DNA of 64,000 nucleotides from CAWFGW01 sp963849955. Its GTDB lineage: Bacteria; Bacteroidota; Bacteroidia; Cytophagales; JAAEPT01. This document shows, one piece after another, positions 63,063 through 64,000 of the stretch. The notes under the pieces were generated by a model. That model did no database searches. It was not told where the DNA came from and worked only from the letters and a program-made list of their open reading frames with translations. Numbering within the stretch: the first letter of the stretch is position 1; each line of letters opens with the position of its first letter. The stretch lies in assembly GCA_963849955.1 (NCBI GenBank), contig CAWKJU010000006.1, positions 1-64,000 on the forward strand, read 5' to 3'. Made by a program: the position numbers and the translations under genes.

Positions 63063-63776
63063 TTAGTCAAATAGGCTAAGCGTATGACCTGTTGAGGTGT
63101 TGTTAAGCTCTTTAGCTACTTTGGCTGAATTAATCTCAAGGTTATTAACCAAATTAGATACTTTGTAAAAGCGCATTTTTGCCGAATCAAACGGCTTAAT
63201 GAGTTTTAATAAATCCTCTAAAGGAGTATCCTCAATAGCATCGAGCCAAACTTTTTCCTGTGATGGCTCTAAAATAGCGGGCATGCGTTCAGAAAAATCA
63301 GCAATTAAATTATTAGCTTCCGTAGTTACCATTGAAAAACTACCAAAAAAAGAAGCGTTTTCGTCATCATCTTCCATTTTCCATTCATCCCAGATTCCTG
63401 CAATAGCAAAAAGTGATTCATCTTTCATGATCACGCGGTAAGGAGTACTTACTCCATGTAATTCTTTCCAGAAGTAGAAGCTGTCAGCAATAATGATACA
63501 TCTTTTATCTGGCAACAAATCCGTATAGGGTTGTTTTGCTTTGATTGTTTCGACACGTGCATTAAGTAATTTATCACCAATTTGAGCATCTTTTGAATCA
63601 AAAGGCACAAGTCCCCACTGAAATAGAGAGACTCTATCAGGCGCTTTATTAGTGATTACGGGAAGTTTTTGACCAGCACCAGCATTAAAGCTCGGTTTGT
63701 AGGGGACAAGAATGCCCGCTTCAAATCGGTTGGATATTACTTTTTTTGGGTGGCAAACGGTGTATCGCTGAATCAT
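63063..63776 (-). CDS. SRAP (YedK/HMCES-like) family protein with degenerate active site
   Basis: 237 residues of SRAP fold: FEAGILVPYKPSFNAGAGQKLPVI, VSLFQWGLVPF, LLNARVETI (the Asn of the active site is present), RCIIIADSFYFWKE, AIAGIWDEW and MVTTEANNLIADFSERMPAIL. SRAP proteins form a thiazolidine crosslink with abasic sites through Cys2. Here residue 2 is Ile (MIQRYTV), the Glu of the usual GFYEWK is Phe (SFYFWK), and the His of IHDRMP is Ser (FSERMP). No upstream start restores Cys2. So the protein probably cannot form the crosslink and may have another role. Converges on DUF1573. Confidence 0.85.
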   Translation of the reverse strand: MIQRYTVCHPKKVISNRFEAGILVPYKPSFNAGAGQKLPVITNKAPDRVSLFQWGLVPFDSKDAQIGDKLLNARVETIKAKQPYTDLLPDKRCIIIADSFYFWKELHGVSTPYRVIMKDESLFAIAGIWDEWKMEDDDENASFFGSFSMVTTEANNLIADFSERMPAILEPSQEKVWLDAIEDTPLEDLLKLIKPFDSAKMRFYKVSNLVNNLEINSAKVAKELNNTSTGHTLSLFD

Positions 63777-63852
63777 TAACTTCGAAATTAATTAAAACCG
63801 TTTAAAGTTTATCAATTCTTGCCCATATACTTAAACAATAGTTCAAAACTCT

Positions 63853-63860
63853 TAACTTTG
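63853..63860 (+). promoter_or_regulatory. Putative hisG promoter -7 box (TAACTTTG)
   Basis: TAACTTTGCAGCC fits the Bacteroidota -7 consensus TAnnTTTG and the usual following TGCAGCC. It lies 38 bp upstream of the ATG at 63899. No histidine leader peptide was seen. Confidence 0.55.
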
Positions 63861-63898
63861 CAGCCGCTAAACAATAGACGTAAGTTGGATTTTAGAGC

Positions 63899-64000
63899 AT
63901 GGATACAAAATTAAGAATTGCAGTACAAAAATCAGGTCGCTTGAGTGAGTCATCATTGGAGTTAATTACTGAATGTGGAATTAACTTTAGTAAAGCGGGT
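63899..64000 (+). CDS. hisG: ATP phosphoribosyltransferase, N-terminal end only
   Basis: The ATG at 63899-63901 opens a frame running to the window end (34 codons): MDTKLRIAVQKSGRLSESSL, then ELITECGINFSKAG. This fits the N-terminus of HisG, first enzyme of histidine synthesis. It presumably begins the his operon. The window cuts it off; nothing can be said about the remainder. Confidence 0.88.
   Translation, partial: MDTKLRIAVQKSGRLSESSLELITECGINFSKAG

Noticed and set aside
1..64000. tRNA, rRNA, parS and riboswitch signals
   Set aside because: None was recognised on either strand by eye; weak or degenerate sites could have been missed without a covariance search.

Overview
The window is low-GC DNA from a member of the Bacteroidota, most likely close to the Flavobacteriales. 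The evidence is internal. There are proteins with type IX secretion (T9SS) C-terminal sorting domains, a CHU_C/gliding-type protein, two PorP/SprF proteins, and a parA-parB-DUF5683-dapB-lepB operon. Many promoters have Bacteroidota-style -7 boxes (TAnnTTTG), and PurL and PurF are of the long type. No rRNA or tRNA gene was recognised.

Layout. 1-5.1 kb: a truncated AAA+ ATPase, then a full-size purL broken by one base. 5.4-10.0 kb: the leftward operon parA-parB-DUF5683-dapB-lepB. 10.2-22.0 kb: a peptide-binding lipoprotein; two tandem FG-GAP beta-propeller proteins with T9SS tails; a divergent hybrid sensor kinase ending in an AraC-type DNA-binding domain; an OmpA/TPR lipoprotein. Both propeller genes carry the same promoter block with two TGTCAG boxes 20 bp apart, which makes the divergent kinase/AraC protein a good candidate regulator. 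22-30.7 kb: PspC, a glycosyltransferase, YbaB, a CHU_C protein, hisS (broken by one base near its start), a small conserved protein, a penicillin acylase and a secreted protein.

30.7-39.9 kb is an accessory island rich in related non-coding repeats (full copies, fragments and tandem arrays). It holds a pair of secreted proteins possibly related to GldM, a Cys-containing protein of unknown function, a SymE-like toxin divergent from an XRE regulator with operator-like palindromes between them, and a four-gene ABC-three-component (ABC-3C) type conflict operon. The first gene of that operon is a 58-residue membrane protein. It shares a Gly-rich GG[DN]F[VT]GRD tag with the next protein. This is the best candidate in the window for an undescribed system.

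39.9-51.6 kb: xth, then nuoH-I-J-K-L-M-N (without nuoA-G) followed 21 bp later by purF. nuoI has no normal start codon and has a long PSALKPVIKK-repeat tail; a 350-bp degenerate short repeat lies between nuoH and nuoI. 51.6-64 kb: housekeeping and stress genes (lipocalin-like lipoprotein, DPM1-like glycosyltransferase, J-KTSC protein, YkgJ, YwbE, DUF2892, two universal stress proteins, rlmH, tyrS), two PorP/SprF genes, NUDIX, DUF1573, an SRAP protein lacking its catalytic residues, and the first 34 codons of hisG.

Three housekeeping genes (purL, hisS, nuoI) carry lesions that a one- or two-base change would repair. Consensus or assembly errors must be excluded before treating them as biology.
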